DNA of 64,000 nt from Acorus gramineus (Eukaryota; Streptophyta; Magnoliopsida; Acorales; Acoraceae). The translations under genes and the position numbers were made by a program. The notes beneath the pieces are model-generated. The model did not search any database. It was given only the letters and a program-made list of their open reading frames with translations, and was not told the DNA's origin. Where the stretch lies: NCBI GenBank assembly GCA_030737835.1, contig CM060854.1, positions 10,473,272 through 10,537,271 on the forward strand, given 5' to 3'. Shown one piece after another: positions 21,646 through 35,564 of this stretch; within the stretch, counting starts at the first letter, position 1, and each line of letters begins with the position of its first letter.

Positions 21646-23434
21646 ATATTGGATGATAATTTATGTACCCTACACAAGCATCAACTACATTGATTTATTT
21701 GCTTTAACACTCTTTTTCCTTCTCTATTTTCCTTCTATTTCTTCAAAAAAAAAAAAAAACACTCTTTTTCCTTCTCTCATTCTCTTTGATGGTGACAATT
21801 GATATGAACCATAAGGCTGTCTTTTTTTTACAGTGGGTTAATATATTTTGACCGAGTATACCACATTGCAATGTATCGTGATACCTATGAAATAACCTAA
21901 TTTCATCTTCCAAAACTTAATCAGTTAGTTTTGTTATATAAATAAGTTTCATCTTTGGCTAGCAATGCGCTGTTACACTCAATTTTTTTAGTAGTCCAAA
22001 ATACAATCCTATATACTTTATTAAAAATTCAGTGAAACATACTTCATTAAAAAATTTTACATTTATTAAAAATTGATCCATCCAACTTGAAAATGAAGCA
22101 ATATACAATTTACATCATAGTATTTTCTTTATTAAATGATGATTACTATTTGTAAACAAAATAAAAGCATGTGTGGTGGTGAATTTTTACTATAAAAATA
22201 ACTAAGACTAACATTTTCCTTTAAAATACTAAGTTTACTCCTAAAGCTAAAAGTGTGTGGTCAAAGAGGTCCTCAAGGTGAAGTGATCAAAGTGGTGGTG
22301 CATAATGGTTGTGAGATTCTGCATACTGTTGTTTCTGCATTCTCTCCTTATTTTCCTTCCTCAAATGGCCAACCTTATTATCAAATGAGTGAAACAATGG
22401 AAAGTTCTTACTCTATTTCCTCCTCAGCTTTAATCTAAAATTACCATGATTATACAATAGCCAATTCCTATGAGCAAAAAAGTAATCACAAAGGTAAATG
22501 AAGCCTGGTTAGACGATTAACAAATGAGCACAATACATTCAACATGTTATGCAGCCCCATCTGCAGCCCAGAACGGTTATCTAACCACCTATACACTACG
22601 ATGGCGCAACGTTAATATCACAGTATATTGCAATATATGAAGAAAAAAATTCAAAGAAAAAAATACGCCAACGCATTCCAATGTATACTCACTTTTTATA
22701 ACAATATGCACTTCAACGGACGAGTGTGTATCTTACTGAAAAAAGAAAACTGATGAGGACTGTGAAAAAGGTTGGACATATGGCTAGACGTATCATTTTC
22801 CTTTTGAGTGTTGTTGCACACAGCCTTTATTCCAACCCCACTTCTACTCGTATATGCATCGATAGAAAATTATCAAAACATATACATATTTTAACGTGGT
22901 ATATGCTTCGATAATTTTTTTTCACATTTTCTATAAATGCATTCATACAATTCATTGAAGCATACGCTTTATTTTTTTATGAAAACATCTACCTCATTAA
23001 ATAAATTATATTATTTTAAAAAATTCAAAACACTGATAAGCTAAATTTAAGACTGGAAAATAGACTGGATATAACATTATAAATTTCCTTAACAAACACC
23101 ATGCCTAATTTTTCAAGCCCGAAATTTCACCTGGTTAACTCAGCATTTGAATGATTATAAACCATGCATTTCACCTAATACAAACCATGCATTTGAATAA
23201 TTATACTATATATTATCCCACCAAAAAGAAGATAAAATTTTCTCCGACCAAAAATAAGTATATAATAACAAAAAAAAAAGCAATGATAAAATTAATTAAA
23301 CAAGGAATGGAATAAGTCACAGATAACAATAAATCATTGTATTGAATAAGCTTGGGCACTGTCACCAACGCCATGGATCACACATTTATCGATCCACAAA
23401 AATATATTAACTATCCTCAGTGTCCTCTAGGTAT
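21646..23434. other. Intergenic DNA, mostly dispersed repeats
   Basis: About 22560-22740 and 22840-23100 are members of two dispersed repeat families. The small frame at 22253-22438 is listed separately. The remainder shows no gene. Confidence 0.5.
22253..22438 (+). other. Unidentified exon-like open frame
   Basis: A 61-codon frame beginning CGQRGPQGEVIKVVVHNG and ending SSSALI then TAA. It is less AT-rich and less repetitive than its surroundings, has no ATG at its start, and is preceded by an AG, as expected for a last exon. No family was recognised and no companion exons were found upstream. It could be a captured or orphaned exon, or chance. Confidence 0.25.
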
Positions 23435-23440
23435 TTTATT
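23435..23440 (-). terminator. Poly(A) signal of the MPP-alpha gene
   Basis: Minus-strand AATAAA about 95 bases beyond the stop codon at 23534-23536. Confidence 0.5.
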
Positions 23441-23533
23441 TTCCATCCATTACAATAATTAAAATAAAAAAATGAGCTAAAAAATCACTCTCAAAGGAGA
23501 GGTTGGAGAATTTGCTGCTTTCATGATTTCATC

Positions 23534-26500
23534 TCACTTTGCGTGGAACTTACTGCTCACAGAATCATAGCTCGGAACGTTGCGAACTGCAATAGAGCGA
23601 TGATTGAATTAGTTTGAGAATCAGGAGAAATTGTATCAAAGAAAAGAAAGGATTCTGATTATACCATCTCCACAAGATGTCATGGTAAGTCGGGAAGAGA
23701 TGATCTTCTGGGCAAGGGAAGTGATATCCTTCAAGGTGACCGTATCAATAGATTTCAAGTAAAGTTCAATAGGTTTCCTGTGATGACAATCATTCAACCA
23801 GCTGGACTTCAACTATCCATTTCAAAAGCATAATGTCGCAACATATATGTGGAAGAGGACAAGATGTAATGGACTTCCAAACTAAGTTGTCAAAATGCAA
23901 TGTAAACAAAAGGGGTATTCCATATATCCTCAGAAAGGTATTTCAGATCTCCTCAGATATTAGCATTTTGACCAATCTGATGGCAACAATATTCTTGAGA
24001 CATCTACTTACAGTTATACAATTGTGGCCATCCGCTCAGATGCAATAGTAATGTCATCCCTCCACTAACATATGTGAGAACTTTACTCAATCGTTCCTCC
24101 TCGTTCCCAGTGCTCAAACACCAAATGCTTTAACTGATTCACATTTGGCAACATGTTTTTAATTCAAATTCAAATGACACCTAAAACAATAAATAACCCA
24201 AGGTGACTTTATGTCACCCAACCTCCGGCGATCACTTTATTCCAACCATCACCTGGTGGCCACTTTATTTCACCCATCCCCTGACAGCTAGTATATTGGC
24301 GCCCCCCCCCAATCAGCTGGGTCAGCACAATATTCCACAACTGTTTCTTTCATGCACACATTTGATCCTCGTAAACAATATGATAAAATGGTGTTTAGAG
24401 ACCAATGACCAATGACCAACACCTCCTGAAACCTAAGATAATAATGGCATAATAGTTCATGTGTACAGGCATAGGCCATTCTCATCCGGAAGAAAAATAT
24501 GATAGCCTACTATTTTTCAACGATGGAAGGCAATAAAAGTGTTTCGATCCACACAACAGACTTGGATGACACAGTGGAGCAAAGATGTCAATGGATATAT
24601 AGAAAGAACATGTAGATTGACCTATTATTACGGTTCATAGAGTTGGTTGGTTTTATCAAAAATAGGGATTCAATAATGATGATCATGATAAAATATAACC
24701 AAATTATGTATTCCTCATTCGACTGCCACTCATTGAAGACTCCACATCATAGAAATCTGGGTAGTTATTTTTCTTAGAGTTTTTCAACTGGCAATCCCCA
24801 ACATCCTCACTGAATACTTCAAGCTAAAATTCTGTAAATAAATTTTTTAAGCTTAGCAGGACATGTTCTATTTCACATATCTTGTGACAAGCATGACTAT
24901 CAGAATTCTTCATTTACTGACCCAAAAGAAGAAAGACAACATATAATATTGAACAGTGAACACACAAAGGAAAACTGAAAAAGTGCATACCTCTCTCCAT
25001 AAGTCAAAATTTGTCGACCTATATCATCTGACGCAATCGTCTGCAAGAGACATAAAAAGATAGTGCACAAATTAACATTGGGATGGACAAGAGTGTTTAT
25101 CCTTGTGGAGGCAGAGCAAAAACTCACCCTTGTTTCCAGGCTCATTAGAACTGCAGACTTTGTGGTCTCTTTGGCACGATCCAGCTGCTTCTGATCAACT
25201 GCCAAATAGGAAAAAAAAAAAACACAATTTACAATCTATCATTAAAAAAAAGGTACTTAAAAACTCGGCAACGAACCTTCTCCAGGTGTCGCAATTGCAA
25301 GAATTTCCCTTGATGCTATATCAACAACTTGAGACGCAAAATCTGACTCCTGGTTTAAAAAGATAAATAATAAAAATCAGCAAAATTTTGAACAAGGTTT
25401 GCATACAAGCATTAAGATTAGAAGTTGTGAATATCAAGAAAAAAAATAAAAACCTATGACATTAAACAGAGTACAGAAGTGCATGTATGAGAAAGCATAT
25501 CTACTTCAATGTGTGACAAGTTGTCTACAAGATCAACACTTAAAACTGAAGGAACCAAAATGATAAATATAATCATAACAGAGGCACCGAGCCTTATACC
25601 AGGGAGATGGAGTTAGCTATGAAGCTGATTGAGTAGACTAATAGTTATTGACCTGAGGTCCAAAGAACCTTAAATGAACTTTGCATTATTTTTTATAACA
25701 CCAGATATCAATGCAAAACCAGCAACTAACAAACAATGAGAGAAGATAAACAACCAGTAAAGACTAACTATGATGCCAAGAAATGGCCAGTGGATGCAAG
25801 TGCCTGTAATGAAACCTCCTTCTTAACCAGGTTATCTGGAGTATTACATCATTAAAATCATGAAAAACCCCGCAATGTACCAGCATGGACAAGTTTTAGA
25901 AAGGCTTTTACACCATCTACAATTTGGGCAGTTGTCTTTATACCCAAAAGTCCATCTAAGCAACATGTGCATGCTTTTTCAAAAAATCTGTCCACCTCGA
26001 ACCTTCCTATTTATGTGACAAGGGTGTGCTTTCCACAATGAATATATCCTAGGAGAAGGCAATGTTGTTCACAAGGTCATAAAATTGTAGGCCTAAATTC
26101 CATATCCTATGAGGCGCGTCAGCTTCTTCTCAAGCAACATAAAGGCCTGAAAAAGATACTATTTAAAATTATACTGGCTCCACATATCCAGAAAAATTGA
26201 AATGACATGTCATATAGAAAAAAGAGTAGTGGTCCAATAATAAAAGAAAATAGTATCAATCAAACACGTTTTGATGGAGTTCAGTGGAGGACTTACAGTG
26301 GCTGCATAGATTCCAAAGAAGCCAGTGTTGTCATAAATATTGGCAAAGGAGGAGAAGGACTGAATTTGCGGATACTCATTTAAGACACGAAGATCTGCCA
26401 GACCATCACAAAATGGTGAGAAAAAAGCATTTCATGAAAGTTCATTCTTACACTGATGGCAACAAATTCAGAAATATAACCACAAAATAAAACAGAAAAA

Positions 26501-29500
26501 AAATAAATATAAAGAAAAAAAAAAAACTAATACCCATTTTCTGTAAAGCTGATGGTTATGGAGTAAATGGTAAGGAGTATCATCACACAGATGGAAGATA
26601 AAGGAAACGACTTACATAGGCGAGAATACATCCCTTTCCCAGGACCTCCAGCAGAAAAAGAACCACCACCTCCCATAAGCATCTGCAGAAAATGTTCAAA
26701 TGATTTAATTTATGAACTAAGAAAAATATATCAATATGGAATACCCTAAGCACAAAGAAACATAGCAGACCAGGATAACATTCAAAGTCATGGCATCCTT
26801 CTCGTTATGCCAGCCACCAGGAACTTCAAATGCCAGAGCAACGTGTGTCTTCTATTTTGACATAAACATACACAATATGTGAAAAAACAAAGACCAGGTT
26901 GTACAAAGTAAACAAAATAAAGCTCTAGTCATTGATGCGCACAGGTGTATCTGTTTGACGGCGGAAGTCACCCCCAATGTACTTAGATTTTGGTGCCTGT
27001 GGAAGAGGGACTTTAGGTAGATCAGACAAGAGGGGCTCTGCAACTGACAACAATTCCTCATGTTCCACCCCGGATGCTGCAAGCACCATCCGAGGAGCAG
27101 TGTAGTTCTCCTGAAATTTTAAAGATATCAGCAAAAAAAACACGATAAACAAAACAATAACTAAAAGAACAGAACAAAAGAAACTTTTCCACATGAAGAA
27201 TCAAAATCATCTTACCACAACATATTCCTCCAAAATTGAACTATTTAATCTACTAATTGCAGATTCTGATGCCATCAAAGGATTGGCCAAAGCACCAGAA
27301 TAACCAGCAGCATGAATTGCCTCTAACACCAGATTATGTGGGTTATTAGCGGATTCTTCAATCTCTTCCTTCACTCTCATTAGCTGCAACAAGAACGTAA
27401 TGTCAACAGGTGGTGATCCTCCTCCTCCCCGCCCCCAAAAAAAAAAAAAAAAAAAGGCCCTAGAAGAGAAGCATGAAACACTTCATTAGGTTATAATACC
27501 TGTTCGTTAACTTCCCAATCCAAGAATGCAGGATTTCTCACACAATCAACAAGCACCTCAACCATTTCAGGCACGTGTGTTTTAATTGCGGCATACGTAT
27601 AACCCATCTGTTCCCGATGGGCTGAAGAACCAATCCTTCCTCCAATAGCTTCTACTTCACGAACAACGCGGAGATGGCTACGGTTCAGTGTACTTTTGAA
27701 AGCCATTTTCTCCAACAGATGTGAGCCCCCCAATGAGATGGGTGTTTCATATGTAGAGCCCGCATTTATATATAATCCCAATGAAGCAACAGGTCCCTGT
27801 CCAATGCATCCAAAGAAATCTGATTTTGATTGAAATCCAAACATGTAATGAATTCAATTTTTTATTCAGGAAGTGCATATATACCGGAGCTGTTTCTGAG
27901 GCAATCTTGACACCATTTGGGAGAGTAGTGATCTTTGTCTGTCCTGTTTCCACATGATCTGGCAATGCAGGAGGAATTATAACACCAGGAAGTGGAAATT
28001 CTGGGGGAGGAAGCGTCTTGGACTTCTCCCCAAAGAGCCAGCCAAAAAACCCTTCTGGGGAAGATGTTTTCGCAATGCTTGTACTAGCATATCTGGCAGC
28101 ATTGACCCCAATAGCGGCTCCATCACAAGAATGCCCCTGTCAAGAACATAACATGTTTCACTATATACTTTCTTTTCTAAAAAAAAAAAGTGCTTCCTCT
28201 TCTAAAGAATACATACAACAAGCAGAGTGACAGAGTTGCAACAAAAAAAAGTGACAGAGTATATCATCTAAAAACACAGAACGGTGCAAGGACACAGAGA
28301 CAGGACATGGACACGACACGTTGCAGACAGAGTGACATGGCAAATCTTGAGAAACTAGGAGACAAAAAAGTGAACGACGCATAAATAAATAAATGTCATG
28401 TTATGATTATTTGAAAATATTGAGCACACAGCCATAAACAATAAAAATTGGTATAACTATAGAAGTGTGCCATATATCATATCCATTAGGATTTTAATAC
28501 CATTTGACTCACTGTGAACATAATCCTTGAAATAGTTGTAAAGAAAAGGTCACAATGTTGTCTCATATGCGTCATGTGTCCACAATGTGTCAACTATGTC
28601 TAATACATGTCCGGAAATTCAGAGAATTAAGTTTAAATTTTGGACACATATAGGGCATGTCGAACACGTGTGACGTGTCCAATATATGTCATGTTACTCG
28701 TATCATGTTTTGAACTATGTCTAATACATGTCCGGAAATTCAGAGAATTAAGTTTAAATTTTGGACACATATAGGGCATGTCGGACACGTGTGACGTTTC
28801 CAATATATGTCATGTTACTCGTATCATGTTTTGTGTCTATAATATGTTGGACACAGACACAGTATGTTCATTGAAGTATTTGCACCTCCTAGGAACACAG
28901 CCTTTACCCACCAAACCATGTGTAATTTGCATGAATAGAGAACATATGGCACTAACTAGAAACAATAATTTTCATATATTTTGACCACAAATACTGTACA
29001 CAACCGTTTCAAAGTAAAAATAGCAACAAACTAACAATATCCAAAATACAAATTTCTCTAATTAGAAACAACAAAAACCCAATTCCCATGTTTAATTAGT
29101 GACTCAGTGTACATCAAGTGAAAGACACCCTTTATTCCACTTGGTCGCACAAAAATGACCAACTGCATTGTTGATTAATTTGCATATTAAACACACACTT
29201 TTCAGAAAAGTAGAACCCACTTAATATTAATCAATAATCCATGCATCAACATATAAACATGCAGTAACCTAGCCATGAGTTCAATCTAGATATTATTGTT
29301 TTGCGTGTTACAATAATTTTTTATTTTGTCGAATTTCCCCAAAGTTTACAATAATTTTACCAAATTAAGAATTTTTTACCCTTCCCAAGTTATTCCCAAA
29401 TTTCCAAACTTATGACTAGGGTGACCAACATAGATTTATCTCTATTCCCAATCATTATTTGGGAATTCGGGATGAACCCATAATGGTTCTTTGTGGGGGA

Positions 29501-30011
29501 AGTTCAAATAACCTTATTATAGTTTTTATCAAGAACAGTTAAAACCCACTAATTATCCTTGTTTTTGTCCATATGATACCCAAGAAAAATCGGAATAACT
29601 TTTCCTATTCATATTTCACTAGTACAACAATTCTGATTCCACCCAAATGTCGCTACCAGACATAAACAAACACCAAACCTCCCAAAAATTTATGTAGAAA
29701 ACACATTTTTTGATCAATCAATAAATACCAACCAAATCATCACATTTTCACACACATTCGACAGTGATAAAATGAAACAAAACGAAGCTAGATTTCCCTC
29801 GAATCAACTCTAAATGAGATCAAATTCACAAATCCCGATCAAATCACGCAAACAAAACGGCGAATTCGCTTCCATTTGACTTTCACACATGAAACAGAAC
29901 AACCCAGGAAAAAACATTGAGGACGACCAGCCATCGGAGATAGGTTAGGGTTTCGAGTGGGCAGACCTTGAGATTCCGAGCTCTGGAAGCGACGGAAGAA
30001 GCTCTGTACAT
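23534..30011 (-). CDS. MPPA: Mitochondrial-processing peptidase subunit alpha
   Basis: Intact 13-exon gene for 511 residues. Exons on the minus strand: 30011-29967, 28136-27885, 27796-27500, 27383-27216, 27110-26943, 26851-26771, 26682-26616, 26394-26297, 25349-25277, 25198-25128, 25040-24991, 23777-23665, 23586-23534. All introns are GT-AG and phases join without stops. The protein recognises and helps cleave mitochondrial presequences; in plants it is also a core subunit of the cytochrome bc1 complex in the inner membrane. Residues 1 to about 40 look like a targeting presequence ([15 protein letters not shown]). The inverzincin site reads HLLEK (residues 125-129) instead of HxxEH, as expected for the non-catalytic alpha subunit. 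The glycine-rich substrate loop [15 protein letters not shown] is at 341-355. A glutamine usual before this loop seems absent at the exon 6/7 join. Confidence 0.95.
28592..28833. repeat. 121-bp tandem duplication in MPP-alpha intron 1
   Basis: Two adjoining copies starting at CTATGTCTAATACATGTCC (28594 and 28715) differ at only a few bases. The sequence is rich in GGACACG/CGTGTCC motifs. It lies wholly inside the 1.8-kb first intron and does not touch a splice site. Confidence 0.85.
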
Positions 30012-30059
30012 GATCGATGGAGGTCCCAAAACCCTAACTTCCTTCTTCGATCGAATCTG

Positions 30060-30085
30060 CGGAGAGAGAGAGAGAGAGAGAGAGG
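30060..30085. repeat. (GA)n / CT-rich tract in the MPP-alpha 5' leader
   Basis: About 12 GA repeats, read as a CT tract on the sense strand, about 50-75 bases before the ATG. Pyrimidine tracts are common in plant 5' leaders. Confidence 0.7.
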
Positions 30086-30119
30086 GCGATTGTAAAGACG
30101 GTATAGTTTATAAGCGCTG

Positions 30120-30800
30120 CTAAGAAAGTGGGAGAGCTTGACGAGCTCAGACTTTGAGGTCCATTGAAATATGGAGAGAGAGATGTATTGATCAGACGGT
30201 GGATGTAATTCGTCTATGGTTATGCCCCGGTGAGAATTTGGTATTAAGTAGTTTTCAAATCTTTTATTAATTTTTTAGTGCGGCTAGGCCCATAATTTAA
30301 GTTTTATTTATGAGCCCCAATAGATGCACTCTCCTATTGGTTCCCTATTTGATTTTTTCAAATCATCAAAATTTCAATGACAAAACTATCATTTTTATAA
30401 TTTTAAAAATTACCTCCAACTAGCTAATATCCTCATTAAAATCGTAACTGAATCCACAAAGGGTGGCACCATTAATTCCTCTCCCCGACGTAACATATTT
30501 CGAAAAAATTTGAATATTAGGGTTTTGATTTAGACAAAACCATATAAACGAAAAAAAAAAAAATTAAGCGATCAAGATTTCAATCCATCTGATTCTCTTC
30601 CCCAACAAACCATCAATCATGGCGAAGAAAAAATGATAGATTTCTTCCGCCAATCGAAACTTAACCGTCGCTTTGTATTTTTTTTTTTTTTTTTTGACAA
30701 AAAAAACGGGTCGTTTGTATCTGATAAAGAGGTCGCCTTTTTTTTTTTGCACTTCTTATTAGACGAAATCTTTTATTTTCAAAATAATATGTAAAACGAT
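30120..30800. other. Upstream region of the MPP-alpha gene
   Basis: No gene and no clear TATA box. It should contain the MPP-alpha promoter. Poly(A/T) runs lie at 30550-30562, 30678-30696 and 30738-30749. Confidence 0.4.
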
Positions 30801-30819
30801 TTCCTTCGGTTATCTCGAC

Positions 30820-32970
30820 TTATGTTAATCTGATTGTATCTGATATCTATTTGAAGAATCATTGTTTCAAATACTTGCATCTGAAATAAAAAAAAAAAAA
30901 TTTGAAATCAGTGATTCAGATATATGCATCTGAATAAAAAAAAATGTGTATCAAGATACATTGTCATTAATCTCTAATATATTATGAGATTGTTTTCTGA
31001 TACATTGTCTTCGTCTGCCAGTGTATCAAGATTAAAGGAAAAATGAAATTACATTTTTCGATTGTTTAGGGTTTTCTCGTGTGCATATTTCGCTTCTGAT
31101 GAAACAAGAACATAAGTCAGATACATGTATCTGAAAAATTTATATAATGTGCAATTGTTTCATGATTCAGTGAAACAAAATCTGGTTGACTGAGCAATTA
31201 ATAGTAGCCAAATGAAATGTTTGAAATATCATATGCATGTAGATCATGAATTATTATATTATCTTTGATAATTAACATGCATTGTTTGATGAAAATATAT
31301 TATTTTTTTTGTAAACAATCCATGTATCTTAATCAACTGTACATGTATCTGAAAACCTGTTATCAAATAAATATGAATCTGAAGCAATTATGTAGCAACA
31401 AAGAACCCATTAGTCACATTACAAGCTATTAACAAGTAGCCATGAATCAGAATGTATTGTGTATTAAAAACTTCAATCTTATATTTTGGATTACTCAACT
31501 GTTTCTGTAAATCCCTTGATGAAAATAGATTAATGCTCTTGTAAAAATTGTATGTATCTGAATCAATTATATCTGAAATTGTTATATAAAACATGGCTAA
31601 ATCCTTTTGCTGTATCTGAAAAAACAAGCATCTGATAGCATTTATTTGTGTGCAATCTGGCTGTTCATATGTATCTGAAATGTAGATGGTATATATAGTT
31701 TTGATCTCTCTGATATTTGTTTAGAAACTCTTGATTTCATTTTTAAGATACACATGTATCTTAAAACACAAAAAGACAGTGTTTGTCCACTGTTCGTATA
31801 GAAAAGACAATTTCATGTGTATGATACTGTATTAGGCATTTTAACTGCATCTGGATGTTGTACAAATTATGCAAAAGCAAAAAAAATCAGAGTTGCTGAA
31901 CAAAGAAGAAACTGGGCATACTATCCCGAGTATAGATCTACAGTGCACAGAATATTTGAAACATTTGCAGCGATAGAGTTGAGCAAAAGACATTCAGACA
32001 ATCTCTTCTACATTTTGCTGATCAGGCACAACAAACAATTCCTTCGACAAACTGGTTTTCACAGAACATGGATCATTGATGTCATCCAAATGAATTGAGT
32101 CTTCACATGTGTCCACAAAATCACCATCATTGCCTGGTGAAAAAAAAGAACATCAACCACATGTTATCAATTAAGATACAATCATGTATCTGAAAACTGC
32201 ATAGAAAATTCATAAAAGGTCTTCAAAATGCCAACAATAAGCAATTACATATTAATCAGCTATATATTAATCAAATCCATAAAAATAAAAATAACAACCT
32301 TCAAAAAATGGGCTGAATTCAAATTCAGATATAGATGTATCTAGAATTTGAATTAACAAATACACATTCCATACAAGTAAATGTCCAGTGTATTTCAAAA
32401 TCTTCAATCTGAATGAGTCGAATAATATTGATATAAAGTTAAAAAATATGATGAATGACACATTATGCATAATTATACACAAAACACACAATCATAAACG
32501 ATTGTACAGATCATACATGGTACACAACAATGCATGAAAATCAAGATACAGCCCATGTATCTGAATTTAAAATAAAATCCAGATTCAATTAATGTATATA
32601 ATGATTCAAAGTAATGACGAAAAATAAAAAAACAAAATAATGTATTCAGATCGAAAAAGTACTAACCTGATTGGTTCTCCATTGTTTGCATCACAAAACT
32701 GGTCACAAATAAAACTAAATGAATCAAAATTCTTCTCTTCTCCACCGATCGGACTGAAACAAAAATAAAATTCACTTTTTGTTTTCAAATCAACCGATTC
32801 ATCTAAATTTGAAAACTAAAATATCGTAAAATCTTGTAATTTTTGGGAACCGAAAACCTAACCTGGATGTATCAAATTCTGATTGAACCACAATCAGATC
32901 GCACAGAAGAATAAAATTCAGAATTCACCACGCATACACGGACTATATCTGAATAAAAAATGAAATTGAC
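30820..32970. repeat. Region with many ATGTATCTGAA-like motifs
   Basis: About fifteen occurrences of [T/C]ATCTGAA, often as ATGTATCTGAA (for example near 31128, 31342, 31554, 31670, 32186, 32556), spread over 2.1 kb. The inverted form ATTCAGATACAT recurs at 36440-36790 and, degenerate, at 7604-8260. This suggests a non-autonomous DNA transposon family with many transposase-binding-like subterminal motifs. An open frame at 31817-32098 (93 codons) lies inside and is not recognisable. Confidence 0.5.
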
Positions 32971-33800
32971 TTCTTTTTTTTTTCTGTTCCTCTAATCTTT
33001 CAAATTGATTAATGTATTCAGTATACACAATTTCTTCCGATTGAATCTTCCGATTGAATTAATTGTTTCCACAAAAAGAAAGAACAACGAAATTATGGTT
33101 TCACTTCCAATAATAAAGGGGACGGTTACGATACAGGGGATTGGTTACGATATATGGGTTAAAAAGAAGACGAATATAACATAAAATGATATTTTGGAGA
33201 ATTCAATCTTGCCACCTCATGGGGCTTGAGATGGGGTATATCAGTTGGGGCAAAAAAAATCATTATTGTTAATTTTTATATAACAATGGAAGATTGTGTT
33301 TTTTTTTTCTGAAAAATTAATTCCAATTATTAATAATATGTCATATTTTTTAGATCACTCAGGCATATGAAAACATCCCAATATATCAGTTTTTTTTTCT
33401 TTTTTTTGATCCTTTGCAATGTTCAGTTTACATAACAATGTAGAAGATGAATAATAATGTACGAGATTTATCAATGTACTTTGATATATAACAATGTATA
33501 GGTTTAACAAACAATATATAATAAATGTGTAGCATAGTACAAATTAACAACGTATACAAAATGCATAATAATGTATAAAATAAATATCATTTTTTTGGGA
33601 ACTAAAAAATAAGGGATTAAAAAATAATTGGAATATTATTTAGTTAGGGGTAATTAAAAAAGTGTAGATATTGAGGATTGCTACCATTAAATAAAAATAC
33701 TGGATTGATGAGGCACAACAAAAAATGTTCCCGGAATCACTAATAACAGTATAGTCGTCATATACTCATATATACCCATTTCAATATTCTACTATGCATA

Positions 33801-33837
<37 letters not shown>

Positions 33838-34209
33838 TCGTTTTTATGTTAATTCCATTAAAGCATAAAAATTATCTTTTTAAGTTATTGTTTGATGTTT
33901 GATTTGTCTTGGCTAATTGAAGATGAGATGGTGGATAAATGCTTAAAAAATTTAAATAAAATTTTTAGTTTCACGTAATAAAAACATTGGTCGAAACCCA
34001 TACATGATACACCCCCTGAAAAATAGATAATATTCATATCAACACTTCAAATGTTTAAATATCCATATAATCCCCTTAGTTGTTCTGTATAATGTAAATA
34101 ATCACCCCTTACCATTAACCTTACTAACCTGTTGTTGGATTAAATTAACCTGATATAAAAAAATTACTACTATACCCCTAGGGCGAGAACAATGTGTACT
34201 CCAGCTGCG
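32971..34209. other. Intergenic DNA with a TA microsatellite
   Basis: No gene. A TA dinucleotide run lies at 33806-33833. About 34000-34190 resembles the ends of the fold-back family (ATATCCATATAATCCCC). Confidence 0.5.
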
Positions 34210-34217
34210 TCCTCAAT

Positions 34218-34699
34218 TAAGCCTGTCAATCGGACGGATACGGATCGGAAATGCCAATATCCATATCTTAACTTTCAGATTCGGATACAGATATTAATTT
34301 TCGGATTCGGATCCCTTCGGATACGGATCGGATACGGATATTTTTTGGATAATTGACATGTTTGAATATTAACATTAATTTGGATAATCAAGTGATATTT
34401 TAGAGAGAGATCAAAATTAAAATTTTAAGGTTTATTATCTCTTTTAGATATTGTACATTGAAAATTTAATAGTATTATAATATATTATCATTGTGATCAA
34501 TCATACAAGATAACAATATGGGCAATATATAATACAAATATATATATTTTTATAATATATGTCAGATACGGATATTTTTTGGATCGGATAGACTGATATC
34601 CATATCCGTATTCCGGATCTTCAAATATCGGATATTTCTGATTTTTCGGATATGAAATCAGATCAGATTCGGATTTTTTTCGGGTAATTGACAGGCTTA
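34218..34699. mobile_element. hAT-type MITE
   Basis: Inverted ends TAAGCCTGTCAAT (34218) and reversed ATTGACAGGCTTA (to 34699), with a perfect 8-bp target duplication TCCTCAAT at 34210-34217 and 34700-34707. The ends are rich in ATACGGATCGGATA-like repeats. No coding capacity. Its terminal sequence resembles that of the element at 55393-56253. Confidence 0.9.
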
Positions 34700-34707
34700 T
34701 CCTCAAT

Positions 34708-35560
34708 ACTGCATCAGTGTTGTTCGAAGCGATCAACCACATCAAATTAATACATGAACAAATGAAAGTATAAATTATGAGCGCTGATACACTTAGTCCA
34801 TTTTGCAGTCTATTTTACAATTTCATATCCTATGATAGTGTAGTATCATATTACACTATTATAGTGTATGCCATAGTCAATGGCGTAAAAAAATTTAACA
34901 TTTTTTCAACGTGAAACAATACAATAATATATCTCAGTATATACTTTATTTTATATAACCGCATGTCCATCAATGGGAGAATGTGTGATTTTTAAAAAAA
35001 AGAAAAAAAGAAAAGAAAACCGGTGGGGCTGCATAGGGGGCTAGACATCATTTTCCATAAATTATAACGGAAATTATTTTCAAGCCCAGGATTAGGCCCC
35101 TGATAGAAGCCCCATGATTAGGCTTGTCAACAAGTCTCTGGTCGATCCGGGCCTAACCTGAAAAAATGCATAAATACCTGACCCGAAGGACCCTACAATC
35201 AAAATAGGTTGGGTCTGAATCCGCTTCGACCTGATTCTATGAACTCAATTGACCTAACTCAAACACTATATGATTTTTTTTTATATGTGGTCCAACCCAA
35301 CACTTATAACTAAATTCTGAATAATCATTTAAAATTTTAAGTACTTGATAAATTTTTACAATCTTTTGACTTCGGGTAAAAGCATAATAATTCAAACCGT
35401 ATTTCGAGTGTTCCCTCATAACATTAAAAAATTAAAATAGTGGAGAACTATTTATAATACATTTGACTCTATTTAAAAAAAAAAAAACAAATGAAGCCAT
35501 TGTAGACTATTAAGAAGTTCCTCGACCAAGCAGGCCTATTAGTGGGTCGACTCTGCAGTT
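34708..35560. other. Intergenic DNA with MITE-like fragments
   Basis: No gene. About 34830-34990 belongs to the dispersed GTATAC-type family. About 35112-35270 starts TAGGCTTGTCAAC and is rich in ACCTGACCC-like words, resembling a third hAT MITE of the 34218/55393 type, but its right end and target duplication were not found. Confidence 0.4.
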
Positions 35561-35564
35561 ACTA

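Noticed and set aside
28592-28833. Possible CRISPR-like or satellite repeat
   Set aside because: Only two copies, directly adjoining, inside a plant intron; a simple tandem duplication.
35112-35545. Third hAT MITE of the TAGGCNTGTCAAC type
   Set aside because: The left end is plausible, but no matching right end or 8-bp duplication was found, so it is only mentioned as a fragment.
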